Below, in pieces: positions 26,226-33,727 of a stretch of 64,000 nt of DNA. The stretch's first letter is position 1. Every line of letters starts with the position of its first letter. Position numbers and translations under genes: made by a program. The DNA is from an uncultured Candidatus Melainabacteria bacterium (GTDB lineage Bacteria; Cyanobacteriota; Vampirovibrionia; Gastranaerophilales; Gastranaerophilaceae): NCBI GenBank assembly GCA_934692625.1, contig CAKUUC010000009.1, positions 1 to 64,000 on the forward strand, written 5' to 3'. Under the pieces are notes generated by a model that worked only from the letters and a program-made list of their open reading frames with translations, did not search any database and was not told the origin of the DNA.

Positions 26226-26291
26226 AGATTCTGAATAAGATAAAATCTACGCAATAAAAATTGCTTGATTTTTAATCTTTTCAGAATGACG
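26226..26291. repeat. ATTCTGAA hairpin repeat, copy 1
   Basis: Outer arms ATTCTGAA (26228-26235) and TTCAGAAT (26280-26287), then AAGAT/ATCTT, AAAATC/GATTTT and an inner GCAAT/ATTGC stem. Copies 2 and 3 have different inner-stem sequences that still pair. Confidence 0.65.
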
Positions 26292-26372
26292 AAAGCCCTG
26301 CCAGCCCAACAAACCAGTCATTCCGGACAGCACGAGCAGTGTGCGTAACAAATTTAGTTGCATAGTAATGTG

Positions 26373-26416
26373 CCCCCCTTGAGGGGGAACCGAAATCTAT
26401 GATTTCGAAGGGGGGT
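26373..26416. repeat. CCCCCC-GGGGGG repeat with GAAATC palindrome, copy 1
   Basis: C6 ... TTGAGGGGG ... CGAAATC-TAT-GATTTCG ... G6. The same order of motifs recurs at 29689-29734. Confidence 0.6.
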
Positions 26417-26839
26417 AAAATTATCAAAAACAAAACAAAACTTTTCAATCCAATCTCACTTACTTCTTTATTATGAAGAATTGTAAACGGTTCAATCTCT
26501 CTCTATACTTGCGTTTTACTCTTTTTACACATGAAAATATTCAATTTTGTTAAAGTTTTTCGATACAAATGACGAATACATGAACAAAAGATAAAGTATT
26601 ACGTAAAAATTTGTAGAAAGTGAAAGAAAATGGCAAACTTGTCGCCACGCGCAAAACCAAAATTAACAAAACTTAACACTAAGTAAAGTGCCTAAAACTC
26701 CTCAGCGAAAAGACTTTGCGACGTTTGTATATAATTAGAATATAAAAAATATATAAAACATACGCAATTTTTAGGTAAAAGAAACGTTTATAGAACTATA
26801 AAGTTATGTGCAGAAAATAATATAGAAAGGACACAAAAA

Positions 26840-29428
26840 ATGAGTGGAGTGCAAATCACAGCAGCTAACGTAAATGAAGCTTACGCAAGCAGAATGAAAG
26901 CGTTAGATGCGCAAGTAAAAAATGGTGAAGTAACACTAGAAGCAGCGAAAGAACAGCTGTTAAATTTCAGAACTGAACACGCAGCAGCGTTTAAAGAAGC
27001 AGGCGTAAATTTTTCTAAAGATGATGCTGATGCAGAAGCAAAAGAATCTGCAGCAAAGGCTTATGGCTTAGACTTGAAAATGTGTGCTGATGAAATTGGA
27101 AAGAAAGCCACAGCAGAAGCAGAACAAGCAAAAGCCGGTCATTCATCAGATGGTGAAGGTCAAAATTTGTCACAATTGGATAAAAAATTGTTGGGGCGTG
27201 CTCAGCAATTATATCCTGAATCTCTTGTAATGTTAGAAAATGGTAAAGTCGTTGTAAAAAATAAAACAACAGGTAAAGTTGATGAAGCAAAAACTAAAGA
27301 GGCTCAATCAATTCCTATTGACGGGACTCCTATTGATGTTAATTTGACAAGAGAAACGGTAAATCCGCATGCAAAAGTTGGCTTGGTAAATCATAAGGAT
27401 GCTGAAAAAATGCGTAATTATGATACAAAACAAAAAGCGCATAGTGAGTTTACAGATTCAACAATTACTAAAGATGATGTAAAAGCCACTAAAAAAGAAA
27501 TAAAAGATACGAAAAAAGAGATTAAAAACCTTCAAAAACAAGCAAAAGCTTTACGTAAACAAGGACGAAGAGCCGAAGCACGTGAAATCGAAGCAGAATT
27601 AAAAGATGAATATAAAAATCTAAAAGAATTAGGCACTAAATATGAACAAGATAAAGTCCTAAGTTCTACAAAAGGTGAACGTGGTATTGCAAGAGCTGCA
27701 AAACATAACGCAAAACGATATGATAAAATAGATAATGTTGACCGAGTATTATTACCTGGGCAAAAAGAAGATGATAGTACTATCGCAAAAGGTAACGGTG
27801 GCAAAACTGTTCGATTGACTGACAAACAAGCAGAAACTTTGCGTAAATTATCAACTCATGCTCAATCTATGATTAACAAAATGGAAGAAGATTTAGAGGC
27901 ATCTAAAAAAAGTGGAGATGCTGCGGCAATCAAAGCTGGTGAAGAAGCACTAGAATCTGCAAAGAGAAAATATGGTGATTTGGCAGAAGCTTATGATGAT
28001 GTAAAAGGTTCTGTTGATGTTAAAAAACTCCAAACAGGTTTGGCACAATTCTCCGGTGGAGATTTTAAATTCAACATTGATGAGAAAAGGGCATTAAGTG
28101 CTGAATCTGCGATTAGAGATGACGAAGCATACAAAGTAAGTAAAGGCGATATAGCAAGTCTTGCTAAGGCTGTTGGCTTTGGTAATGAAAGTGCCACAAA
28201 GAAAAGACTTCTTGCTGGTGGTATAACTTCAGCTACTACTGCTCTTGCAACAATTTGGAATCATAAACATTCAGCATCTGCTTATGCTAAAGATGTTAAA
28301 TCCGTAACGGCAAATGATTCAGTTGCATTTGATGAGCAAACTAAAACCGCATTCTTCAAATTTATGGATTCAAACGGCAACCCTGTATATAAACAAATCA
28401 GCGTAACCGCTAAAGCTGCGGCAACTGCCAAGGGTCTTACTGCAACTGCAGTAGCTGAAGCCGTTGCGTCCGCTTCTTCAATGGTTCCTCTAATTGGAAG
28501 GTTAGCCGCTCCTGCTATTGCGGGTGTTACAGCTGCCTTAATTGCAAATCCAGAATCAAAAGATGCGTTCAACGGTAACAGCGTGGATACAGTATTAGAA
28601 AACTTAAATTCTGTATCAGGTAAAGACAACAAGAAAATTGTTGCTCAAATCCAAAATATGGAAATTACAGGTGATCCGACTAGAGATAAAGCAATCAAGG
28701 CTGCTGTAATCTCTGCTTCTATCAATGGTAAGGCAAATACGGAAGAATTGTTGGCAGCTTACGAAAGCTTGAAGGATACTAAAAAGGCGCTTGAGGAAAT
28801 CGATAACTATAAAGAACCTGTCACTCCACCAACGCCACCTACTCCACCAACACCACCTACTCCTCCAACACCACCAACACCTCCTACACCGCCAACACCT
28901 CCTACACCACCAACACCACCGGTAGCTAAGAAAATTGGTGGTTGGGCAAGAGATCACAAGTTGTTAGATAAACGAAATGTTCCTCAAGACCAACGTGAAG
29001 TCAACGGTACAGGCAAAGGCAGAGCGCAAATCGTAATTGCTGATGAAAAAGGCGAAATTGCGATTACCGGCGATAAACAAGCACCTGATACAATTCAAAT
29101 CAAAGATAATACAAACAACAAAATCAATACTTTCGAGTACAGAAAATTGACAGATGAAGAAGTATCAAAAGGTGTTACTAAAGACGGTGTCAAGTTGACT
29201 GGTCTTGATGGCAAACCTGGTCCATTCTATGTCTTGACAAAAGCGGTTGATGCACAAGGTAACTTGAGAAATAATCACCCTGAACTTTATCAACTAGAAC
29301 TTGATGATAATGATGAAGCAACAAATTACCATTTGGAACAATATGACGGCATGAACGGAAGCGGTGTTTCAAGTATGCAATGGGAAAACCGTGCAACTCG
29401 TCACCACCACACAAGACGAAGAAAATAA
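26840..29428 (+). CDS. Large helical protein with TPP repeat linker
   Basis: 862 aa with AGAAAGGA 8 nt before the ATG. I recognise no family. About 1-190 is alanine- and lysine-rich helix. About 215-300 is a charged coiled coil (KKEIKDTKKEIKNLQKQAK). About 330-460 is helical with a predicted hairpin. About 465-590 contains two hydrophobic stretches (LLAGGITSATTALATIW and SASSMVPLIGRLAAPAIAG, then VTAALIA), which resemble a glycine/alanine-rich membrane-inserting hairpin of pore-forming or holin type. Residues 662-694 are exactly eleven T-P-P triplets, a stiff linker, followed by a beta-rich C-terminal domain ending in a histidine/arginine-rich tail (RATRHHHTRRRK). No signal peptide. A surface or injected protein is possible. 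It stands alone, with repeat clusters on both sides. Confidence 0.7.
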   Translation: MSGVQITAANVNEAYASRMKALDAQVKNGEVTLEAAKEQLLNFRTEHAAAFKEAGVNFSKDDADAEAKESAAKAYGLDLKMCADEIGKKATAEAEQAKAGHSSDGEGQNLSQLDKKLLGRAQQLYPESLVMLENGKVVVKNKTTGKVDEAKTKEAQSIPIDGTPIDVNLTRETVNPHAKVGLVNHKDAEKMRNYDTKQKAHSEFTDSTITKDDVKATKKEIKDTKKEIKNLQKQAKALRKQGRRAEAREIEAELKDEYKNLKELGTKYEQDKVLSSTKGERGIARAAKHNAKRYDKIDNVDRVLLPGQKEDDSTIAKGNGGKTVRLTDKQAETLRKLSTHAQSMINKMEEDLEASKKSGDAAAIKAGEEALESAKRKYGDLAEAYDDVKGSVDVKKLQTGLAQFSGGDFKFNIDEKRALSAESAIRDDEAYKVSKGDIASLAKAVGFGNESATKKRLLAGGITSATTALATIWNHKHSASAYAKDVKSVTANDSVAFDEQTKTAFFKFMDSNGNPVYKQISVTAKAAATAKGLTATAVAEAVASASSMVPLIGRLAAPAIAGVTAALIANPESKDAFNGNSVDTVLENLNSVSGKDNKKIVAQIQNMEITGDPTRDKAIKAAVISASINGKANTEELLAAYESLKDTKKALEEIDNYKEPVTPPTPPTPPTPPTPPTPPTPPTPPTPPTPPTPPVAKKIGGWARDHKLLDKRNVPQDQREVNGTGKGRAQIVIADEKGEIAITGDKQAPDTIQIKDNTNNKINTFEYRKLTDEEVSKGVTKDGVKLTGLDGKPGPFYVLTKAVDAQGNLRNNHPELYQLELDDNDEATNYHLEQYDGMNGSGVSSMQWENRATRHHHTRRRK
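28823..28921 (+). repeat. Eleven tandem TPP codon triplets
   Basis: 99 nt of 9-bp units (AC-N-CC-N-CC-N), encoding TPP eleven times without interruption. Third positions vary (CCA, CCT, CCG), so the protein repeat, not the DNA repeat, appears to be selected. Length variation between strains is likely. Confidence 0.85.
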
Positions 29429-29449
29429 AAACTGAATAGCTGATAGATG

Positions 29450-29481
29450 AGTCGGAAATCTTTATTCAAAGATTTCCGACT
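29450..29481 (+). terminator. Intrinsic terminator after the TPP-repeat gene
   Basis: A perfect 14-bp stem, AGTCGGAAATCTTT (29450-29463) with AAAGATTTCCGACT (29468-29481), loop ATTC, then TTGTTTTG. Confidence 0.85.
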
Positions 29482-29560
29482 TTGTTTTGACTAAATTGAT
29501 TTTTTCGACATAAAAAAGCCTGCATTGGCAAAGTCGGTACCAATATCGTAAATTTTATAT

Positions 29561-29583
29561 GTCAGGCAGTGCCGTGACCTACG
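29561..29583. repeat. GTAGGTC-type palindromic repeat, copy 2 (inverted)
   Basis: Reverse complement reads GTAGGTCACGGCACTGCCTGAC, an imperfect palindrome matching copies at 26184-26207 and 47503-47523. Confidence 0.6.
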
Positions 29584-29623
29584 TTTGGTTTTGCAATATG
29601 GGTTCAATGTTGAAATATAATAC

Positions 29624-29653
29624 TGGATTGCTTCGCTAATCGCTCGCAATGAC
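29624..29653. repeat. GGATTGCTTCG...CGCTCGCAATGAC repeat
   Basis: Imperfect palindrome: ATTGC near the left and GCAAT near the right, around TTCGCTAATCGCTC. This type of unit is common in intergenic DNA of many bacteria; only one copy is seen here. Confidence 0.45.
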
Positions 29654-29688
29654 TATATTAGCGGGTGTTTAACGAGGTTAAATTTTTA

Positions 29689-29734
29689 CCCTACCCTTGA
29701 GGGAGGGTCGAAATCTATGATTTCGGGGTGGGGT
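29689..29734. repeat. C-rich/G-rich repeat with GAAATC palindrome, copy 2
   Basis: CCCTACCCTTGAGGGAGGG, then CGAAATC-TAT-GATTTCG, then GGGTGGGG. Same layout as 26373-26416. Confidence 0.6.
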
Positions 29735-29772
29735 TAATGAAAAACAGCTTTTTACAAAACGAACCCTGATAA

Positions 29773-29840
29773 CAGATTCTGAATAGGCTAAAAATCACTT
29801 TTCGCATACTCAAAGGCTTTTTTAAGCCTTTCAGTATGAC
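29773..29840. repeat. ATTCTGAA hairpin repeat, copy 2
   Basis: Outer arms ATTCTGAA (29776-29783) and TTCAGTAT (29830-29837); the next stem is AGGCT/AGCCT where copy 1 has AAGAT/ATCTT, then AAAAA/TTTTT. Base pairing is kept although the sequence differs. Confidence 0.65.
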
Positions 29841-30171
29841 GATAGCTTTGCAATTCCCACCAATCAGTCACTAGCGCTACTGCTATCAGTATGACAATAT
29901 CTTTATTAAACTCCCCATATTTCAACGCAAAAAAAAAGCTTCTAGAAGAAGCTTCCTTGGAATTTTTTTACAATTCCTCGTGTAAAAGATTAGTAGGTAG
30001 AAAGTAGAAGGTAGTCTTTTATATAAATTTCTTTATATATCGTTTGTATATATTAATAAAATATTTTTTATTGCCAAAATTGCGCAAATTGCTCTGTTTT
30101 GTTACATAACTTTACAAATACCCATAAAACCTCAAAATTTCGTTCGAAATTCACTAAACAATTCTTTTATA

Positions 30172-30200
30172 TTGCTATTTTTGCCGTTTTGCATTATATT
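30172..30200 (+). promoter_or_regulatory. Sigma-70-type promoter of coaD
   Basis: TTGCTA (30172-30177), 17 bp, TATATT (30195-30200), 24 bp before the coaD ATG, with AGAGGA as ribosome binding site. Confidence 0.6.
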
Positions 30201-30224
30201 AAAACCAGCAAAAAGAGGATTATT

Positions 30225-30716
30225 ATGAAAATTGCGATATATCCGGGAAGTTTCGACCCGATAACAAAAGGACATTTGGATATCTTGAAAAATGCATCGG
30301 AAATTTTTGACAAAGTTATCATTGCCGTTGCGCACAATATCAAAAAATCAGGGTTTTTGACCGTCGAAGAACGTGTTGAGCTCATCAAGCAAAGTGTTAA
30401 AGATATTCCGAATGTTGAAGTCGATGCGTTCAGTGGTTTGACTATTGAGTATGCGAAAAAACGTAATGCGGAAGTTTTGATTCGTGGACTTCGTGCCGTT
30501 TCAGATTTTGAGTACGAAATGCAATTGTCGCAGGCAAATAGCGCTTTATGCAAGGAAATTAAAACCGTTTTCCTTACTACAAAACCAAAATACAACTTTA
30601 TTTCATCAAGTACAATCCGTGAAATTTTGGCAAATGGCGGAGATATTTCAAAATTCGTTCCTGAGCCGGTTTACGAGTATCTCAAGGATAAAAAGGAGTT
30701 TATTGATGAAGTTTAA
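30225..30716 (+). CDS. coaD: Phosphopantetheine adenylyltransferase
   Basis: 163 aa from ATG 30225. Starting at the frame opening (30099) would add 42 unlikely residues and cover the promoter. It catalyses the penultimate step of CoA synthesis. Signatures: YPGSFDPITKGHLDIL with the T/HxGH nucleotide-binding element, RGLRAVSDFEYEMQ, and FISSSTIREI (the C-terminal ISSS-x-IRE motif). Length matches the family. Its last 11 nt overlap the start of the next gene. It is possibly linked with the phosphopantetheinyl transferase at 21341 in supplying carrier-protein arms. Confidence 0.95.
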   Translation: MKIAIYPGSFDPITKGHLDILKNASEIFDKVIIAVAHNIKKSGFLTVEERVELIKQSVKDIPNVEVDAFSGLTIEYAKKRNAEVLIRGLRAVSDFEYEMQLSQANSALCKEIKTVFLTTKPKYNFISSSTIREILANGGDISKFVPEPVYEYLKDKKEFIDEV

Positions 30717-31098
30717 AAGCAGTGAATCTATCAAAAATCTTGAAAAACAACTCCAGTCTGGGTATTCACTACCGATATTCAAAGGGTATGTAGCCGTTAA
30801 GACTACAGGTTTTTACAAGTTTATTGATACCTTTTATTCTTCTTTACCGACTGATTTGCAAGAGGCGAAATCTCTTTTGCGAAAATTTGATATCAATTCC
30901 CATAAATCAAATGATGAAATTTCCAGTTCAAAAAACTCTCCCTACGACGGTTTACGAGAGCTTGAACACCGTTTGGGCGAGGCAATAAAATTTGCAGATT
31001 TTGCGATTGTGAGTGTCAAGGAATTTGAAAATTTAATCAATAAAGTTTACAAAAGTTTGCCGGAAGAAATTACAAAAGCCGAAGCTTTGGACAAGTGA
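30706..31098 (+). CDS. Cdv3/DivIVA-like helical protein (two repeat units)
   Basis: 130 aa from ATG 30706, with AAGGAG 8 nt upstream and an 11-nt overlap with coaD. It consists of two copies of a ~50-aa unit: SIKNLEKQLQSGYSLPIFKG through FIDTFYSSLPTDLQEAKSLL, and GLRELEHRLGEAIKFADFAI through LINKVYKSLPEEITKAEAL. The next protein holds the same unit. The shared pattern is L-x-x-L-E ... EF-x-x-LI-x-x-Y-x-SLP-x-E-x-x-x-A. In several cyanobacteria a DivIVA-like cell-division protein (Cdv3) follows coaD; that is recalled knowledge, so the assignment is tentative. Confidence 0.55.
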   Translation: MKFKSSESIKNLEKQLQSGYSLPIFKGYVAVKTTGFYKFIDTFYSSLPTDLQEAKSLLRKFDINSHKSNDEISSSKNSPYDGLRELEHRLGEAIKFADFAIVSVKEFENLINKVYKSLPEEITKAEALDK

Positions 31099-31206
31099 AA
31101 ACATGTTAAAATATGTAATTGCATGCCAAAATAATATTTGACAATTACACGTTATCATGGCACACTTTAATTACATAAATGTGAAAGGGATAAAAGGGAT
31201 ACTAAC

Positions 31207-31773
31207 ATGCCACAAAACGGAGTTTACGATTTACTAAAAATGTTGGAAATCGCCTTAGATGAAGGTTATTCCGTACTTAAATATACTGTAGTAAACAAAA
31301 GAGAAATTGAAGATTTAATTGATAGAATATATTCAGCGCTACCTCCGGAAGTTCAAGAAGCAAGACTTCTTCTCCGTGATAAGGAAAGGTTGATAAACGA
31401 AGCAAGACAACAAGCGGCAAGAATTGTTCAAGATGCTCAAAACGAAGCAGACAGAATTTTGTCTGAATCTGACCAAAGAAAAGCACTTGAAAGAGAAGGT
31501 GCTCGCATTAAAAATGAAGTCATGGAAGATTGTGAAAAAATGAAACATCTTGCAAAACAAGATAGCGAAAATATCCGTCTTCAAGCAACCGAAGAAGCTG
31601 TTAAAATTCGTGAAGGTGCTGAACTTTATGCAGAAAGACTTTTTGCATGCTTAGAAGGTAACTTGACTCAACTTCAACAAGATGTTAAGAATTGTCAATT
31701 GTATGTGAACAAATTGAGAAATGACACCTCTGCACGTTATTCTACTCAATCTGGTCCAAACAGAGAATTATAA
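31207..31773 (+). CDS. Cdv3/DivIVA-like coiled-coil protein
   Basis: 188 aa. Residues 1-60 are one copy of the unit found twice in the upstream gene (YDLLKMLEIALDEG through EDLIDRIYSALPPEVQEARLL). Residues 60-150 are a long coiled coil (LINEARQQAARIVQDAQNEADRIL and onward) with repeated A/E heptads like the stalk of ATP-synthase subunit b or DivIVA. The C-terminus is polar. A cell-division or cell-pole scaffold role is inferred from the similarity to DivIVA/Cdv3. It is preceded by about 110 bp of intergenic DNA and followed by a strong terminator. Confidence 0.65.
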   Translation: MPQNGVYDLLKMLEIALDEGYSVLKYTVVNKREIEDLIDRIYSALPPEVQEARLLLRDKERLINEARQQAARIVQDAQNEADRILSESDQRKALEREGARIKNEVMEDCEKMKHLAKQDSENIRLQATEEAVKIREGAELYAERLFACLEGNLTQLQQDVKNCQLYVNKLRNDTSARYSTQSGPNREL

Positions 31774-31801
31774 GTCTTAATTAAAAGAAATAATATATAC
31801 C

Positions 31802-31827
31802 AAAAGCACTTTTTTTAAAGTGCTTTT
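31802..31827 (+). terminator. Intrinsic terminator after the DivIVA-like gene
   Basis: AAAAGCACTTT (31802-31812) pairs with AAAGTGCTTTT (31817-31827), followed by TTTATTGG. Confidence 0.85.
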
Positions 31828-31863
31828 TTATTGGCAAAAATTTAGTATTTGTTTACAATTGGT

Positions 31864-31891
31864 TTGCAATTTATTTTTTTTGATATATTAT
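31864..31891 (+). promoter_or_regulatory. Promoter of the rpmG-trpT-secE-nusG-rplK cluster
   Basis: TTGCAA (31864-31869), 16 bp, TATTAT (31886-31891), about 90 bp before rpmG. The long leader contains CATTCTATTTTAAATAGAA, a possible small hairpin. Confidence 0.5.
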
Positions 31892-31979
31892 AAAACTATA
31901 AGCCGATAAAGATAGAATGTGTAATTACCACATTCTATTTTAAATAGAAGACAAGTTAATAACAAAAGGAAATAAAACA

Positions 31980-32147
31980 ATGGGTATCAAAGGAAAAAAT
32001 GACAGAATGGTAGTTCTAGCATGTGAAGAATGTAAAGAAAGAAACTACACAACAACAAAAAACAAAAAAAACATTAAAGAAAGATTAGAATTAAATAAAT
32101 ATTGTCCAAGATGCAGAAAAACTACTGCTCACAAGGAAACTAAGTAA
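31980..32147 (+). CDS. rpmG: 50S ribosomal protein L33
   Basis: 55 aa, ATG 31980 with AAAGGAAA upstream. It carries the zinc-ribbon pairs CEEC and CPRC, so it is the zinc-binding (C+) form, and the family ending YCPRCRKTTAHKETK. A structural protein of the large subunit. It heads the cluster rpmG, tRNA-Trp, secE, nusG, rplK, rplA, an order widely conserved in bacteria. Confidence 0.95.
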   Translation: MGIKGKNDRMVVLACEECKERNYTTTKNKKNIKERLELNKYCPRCRKTTAHKETK

Positions 32148-32205
32148 TAATTTGCAATACGGAAGGCGGATTGTTTCTGTCTTCCGTGCTCAAAACTTTG
32201 ATTGA

Positions 32206-32278
32206 GCGTCCTTAGTTCAGTTGGTAGAACGTCGGTCTCCAAAACCGGATGTCGAGGGTTCGAGTCCTTCAGGGCGCG
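32206..32278 (+). tRNA. tRNA-Trp (anticodon CCA)
   Basis: 73 nt. The acceptor GCGTCCT pairs with AGGGCGC, the anticodon loop is CTCCAAA, and the T loop contains GGTTCGAGTCC. Discriminator base G; CCA is not encoded. Its position between rpmG and secE is the classical one. Confidence 0.95.
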
Positions 32279-32306
32279 ATTTTAACTCAAATAAAGGATT
32301 GTCAAA

Positions 32307-32504
32307 ATGAATGAAGCAGTAGAAGCTATAAAAACATATTTTAAAGGTGTAAAGGCTGAGTGGGGAAAAGTCAGCTGGCCTGAAAGAAGAACTGTCATAT
32401 TTGAAACAGGTTCTGTTATTGTAATTGTCTTTGTTTTTACTGTTGCGATATATTTGATGGATTTAATCTTTAAAGGATTATTCGGCTTAATCAAGCCGGT
32501 TTAA
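32307..32504 (+). CDS. secE: Preprotein translocase subunit SecE
   Basis: 65 aa: a short amphipathic helix (EAIKTYFKGVKAEWGKVSWP with the conserved W-G-K-V-[ST]-W-P) and one membrane helix (VIVIVFVFTVAIYLMDLIF). This is the single-helix form usual outside Enterobacteria. It is part of the SecYEG channel. It starts 28 bp after tRNA-Trp and 41 bp before nusG. Confidence 0.95.
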   Translation: MNEAVEAIKTYFKGVKAEWGKVSWPERRTVIFETGSVIVIVFVFTVAIYLMDLIFKGLFGLIKPV

Positions 32505-32545
32505 TAAAACCAAACGTTAAGCAAAAATATAACTAAAGGTGGCTT

Positions 32546-33172
32546 ATGACTAAAAAAGAAAAAACTATGGAAGAAGAATTAAACGAAGATATCTTGGAAG
32601 AACAAGCGCATGAACAAACTGTTCAAGCGGAAAAAGAAGCCAAGAAAAACCAAAAAAGATGGTATATTGTTCACACATATTCAGGTTACGAAAACAAGGT
32701 AAAAGTGAACCTTGAGAAACGAATTGAATATATGAACATGGGCGACAAGATATTCAGAATAGAAGTTCCTCAAAAAACAGTTACTCAGATGAAGGCTGGT
32801 AAAAAACAGGAAAAAGAAGAAAAAATCTTCCCAGGCTATGTTCTTGTTGAAATGATTATGGACGAAGATAGCTGGTATGTTGTAAGACACACTTCAGGTG
32901 TAACAAAATTCGTAGGTTCAGCGAAAAAACCTATTCCTGCCAGAGAAAGTGAAATTAAGAAAATTCTTCACAGATCTACATCTCAAGTTGAAAAAATTGA
33001 ACTTGATGTTAAAGCAGGCGATAAAGTTAGAATTATTTCAGGACCGTTTGCAGACTTTGATGCAGATATCGTTGAAGTTTACCCTGATAAATCTAAACTT
33101 AGAGCAAATGTTTCAATCTTCGGTCGTGAAACTCCGATTGAATTGGAATACAAACAAATCAATAAGCTATAA
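32546..33172 (+). CDS. nusG: Transcription termination/antitermination protein NusG
   Basis: 208 aa: a ~35-residue acidic N-terminal extension, then the NGN domain (RWYIVHTYSGYENKVKVNLE, PGYVLVEMIMDEDSWYVVR) and a C-terminal KOW domain (GDKVRIISGPFADFDADIVEV). It binds RNA polymerase and affects pausing, Rho termination and coupling to ribosomes. The start is ATG 32546 with AAAGGTGG upstream. Confidence 0.95.
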   Translation: MTKKEKTMEEELNEDILEEQAHEQTVQAEKEAKKNQKRWYIVHTYSGYENKVKVNLEKRIEYMNMGDKIFRIEVPQKTVTQMKAGKKQEKEEKIFPGYVLVEMIMDEDSWYVVRHTSGVTKFVGSAKKPIPARESEIKKILHRSTSQVEKIELDVKAGDKVRIISGPFADFDADIVEVYPDKSKLRANVSIFGRETPIELEYKQINKL

Positions 33173-33196
33173 TTAAAAAGCAGATAGTACAAAAAT

Positions 33197-33238
33197 GTGG
33201 AAGGATTTTTATTGAGAAATAGAAACCGTTATTACCAC
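33197..33238 (+). promoter_or_regulatory. Apparent ribosomal protein L1 binding site before rplK
   Basis: GTGGAAGGA at 33197-33205 and CCGTTATTACCAC at 33226-33238 flank an inner hairpin (GGATTTTTATT, loop GAGA, AATAGAAACC). The outer parts copy the L1 site of 23S rRNA, where GUGGGAGG faces CC...AUACCAC. L1 is known to repress rplK-rplA translation by binding such mRNA mimics. The site ends 14 bp before the rplK ATG. Confidence 0.65.
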
Positions 33239-33252
33239 AAAAGGAGAAAAAA

Positions 33253-33678
33253 ATGGCAAAAAAAGTAGTAGGAAAAATCAAGCTTCAAATCGAAGCAGGT
33301 AAAGCAAATCCGTCACCTCCAGTTGGTCCGGCATTGGGTCAACACGGTGTTAACATCATGGATTTTTGTAAACAATTCAATGCTAAAACTCAAGACAAAG
33401 CAGGATACATCATTCCGGTTGTTATTGATGTTTATGAAGATAAAAGCTTCACATTCATTATCAAATCACCACCAGCTCCTGTATTGATTAAAAAAGCATT
33501 AAATATATCAAAAGGTTCATCTGTACCTAACAAAGATAAAGTTGCTGAAATCACAAGAGCTCAATTAGAAGAAATCGCTAAAATTAAAATGGACGATTTG
33601 AATGCAACAACTATGGAAGCAGCAGTAAAAATGATTGCTGGTTCTTGCAGAGCAATGGGTGTAACAGTAAAAGATTAA
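33253..33678 (+). CDS. rplK: 50S ribosomal protein L11
   Basis: 141 aa, standard length. It carries the N-terminal KLQIEAGKANPSPPVGPALG signature with the conserved prolines that face the GTPase centre, and the C-terminal rRNA-binding part (ATTMEAAVKMIAGSCRAMGV). It is 80 bp after nusG, with a structured leader that resembles an L1 operator. Confidence 0.97.
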   Translation: MAKKVVGKIKLQIEAGKANPSPPVGPALGQHGVNIMDFCKQFNAKTQDKAGYIIPVVIDVYEDKSFTFIIKSPPAPVLIKKALNISKGSSVPNKDKVAEITRAQLEEIAKIKMDDLNATTMEAAVKMIAGSCRAMGVTVKD

Positions 33679-33680
33679 TT

Positions 33681-33710
33681 GATGGAAGGACGAAAGTCCG
33701 TTAATACCAC
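33681..33710 (+). promoter_or_regulatory. Second apparent L1 binding site, before rplA
   Basis: GATGGAAGGA at 33681-33690 and TCCGTTAATACCAC at 33697-33710, with an inner AGGAC-GAAA-GTCC tetraloop hairpin. It shares TGGAAGGA ... CCGTTA-x-TACCAC-x-AAAGGA with the leader of rplK. Two separate operators for one operon would be unusual. Confidence 0.65.
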
Positions 33711-33727
33711 GAAAGGAAAACTAAAAA

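Larger units (their letters stand above)
26163..26839. other. Intergenic region with a cluster of dispersed palindromic repeats
   Basis: About 680 bp without a gene. It holds three repeat units, listed separately (26188, 26226, 26373), in the same families as those at 29561-29840. The last 150 bp are AT-rich with a TATAAT at 26730-26735, a possible -10 for the downstream gene; the site AGAAAGGA precedes the ATG at 26840. Confidence 0.5.
29482..30171. other. Intergenic region with four palindromic repeat units
   Basis: About 690 bp without a recognisable gene. Four dispersed repeats are listed separately (29561, 29624, 29689, 29773), plus the small hairpin AAGCTTCT-AGA-AGAAGCTT (29936-29954) with an A run on its left, which would be a minus-strand terminator although no minus-strand gene is seen. 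Confidence 0.5.

Noticed and set aside
28616..28957. Minus-strand frame rich in Trp, Cys and Arg (WCWWCRRCW).
   Set aside because: It is the antisense of the TPP repeat; tryptophan and cysteine arise from the complementary codons.
30099..30224. N-terminal extension of coaD in the same frame.
   Set aside because: It would add 42 unusual residues, covers a good promoter, and starts without a ribosome binding site; ATG 30225 matches the family start.
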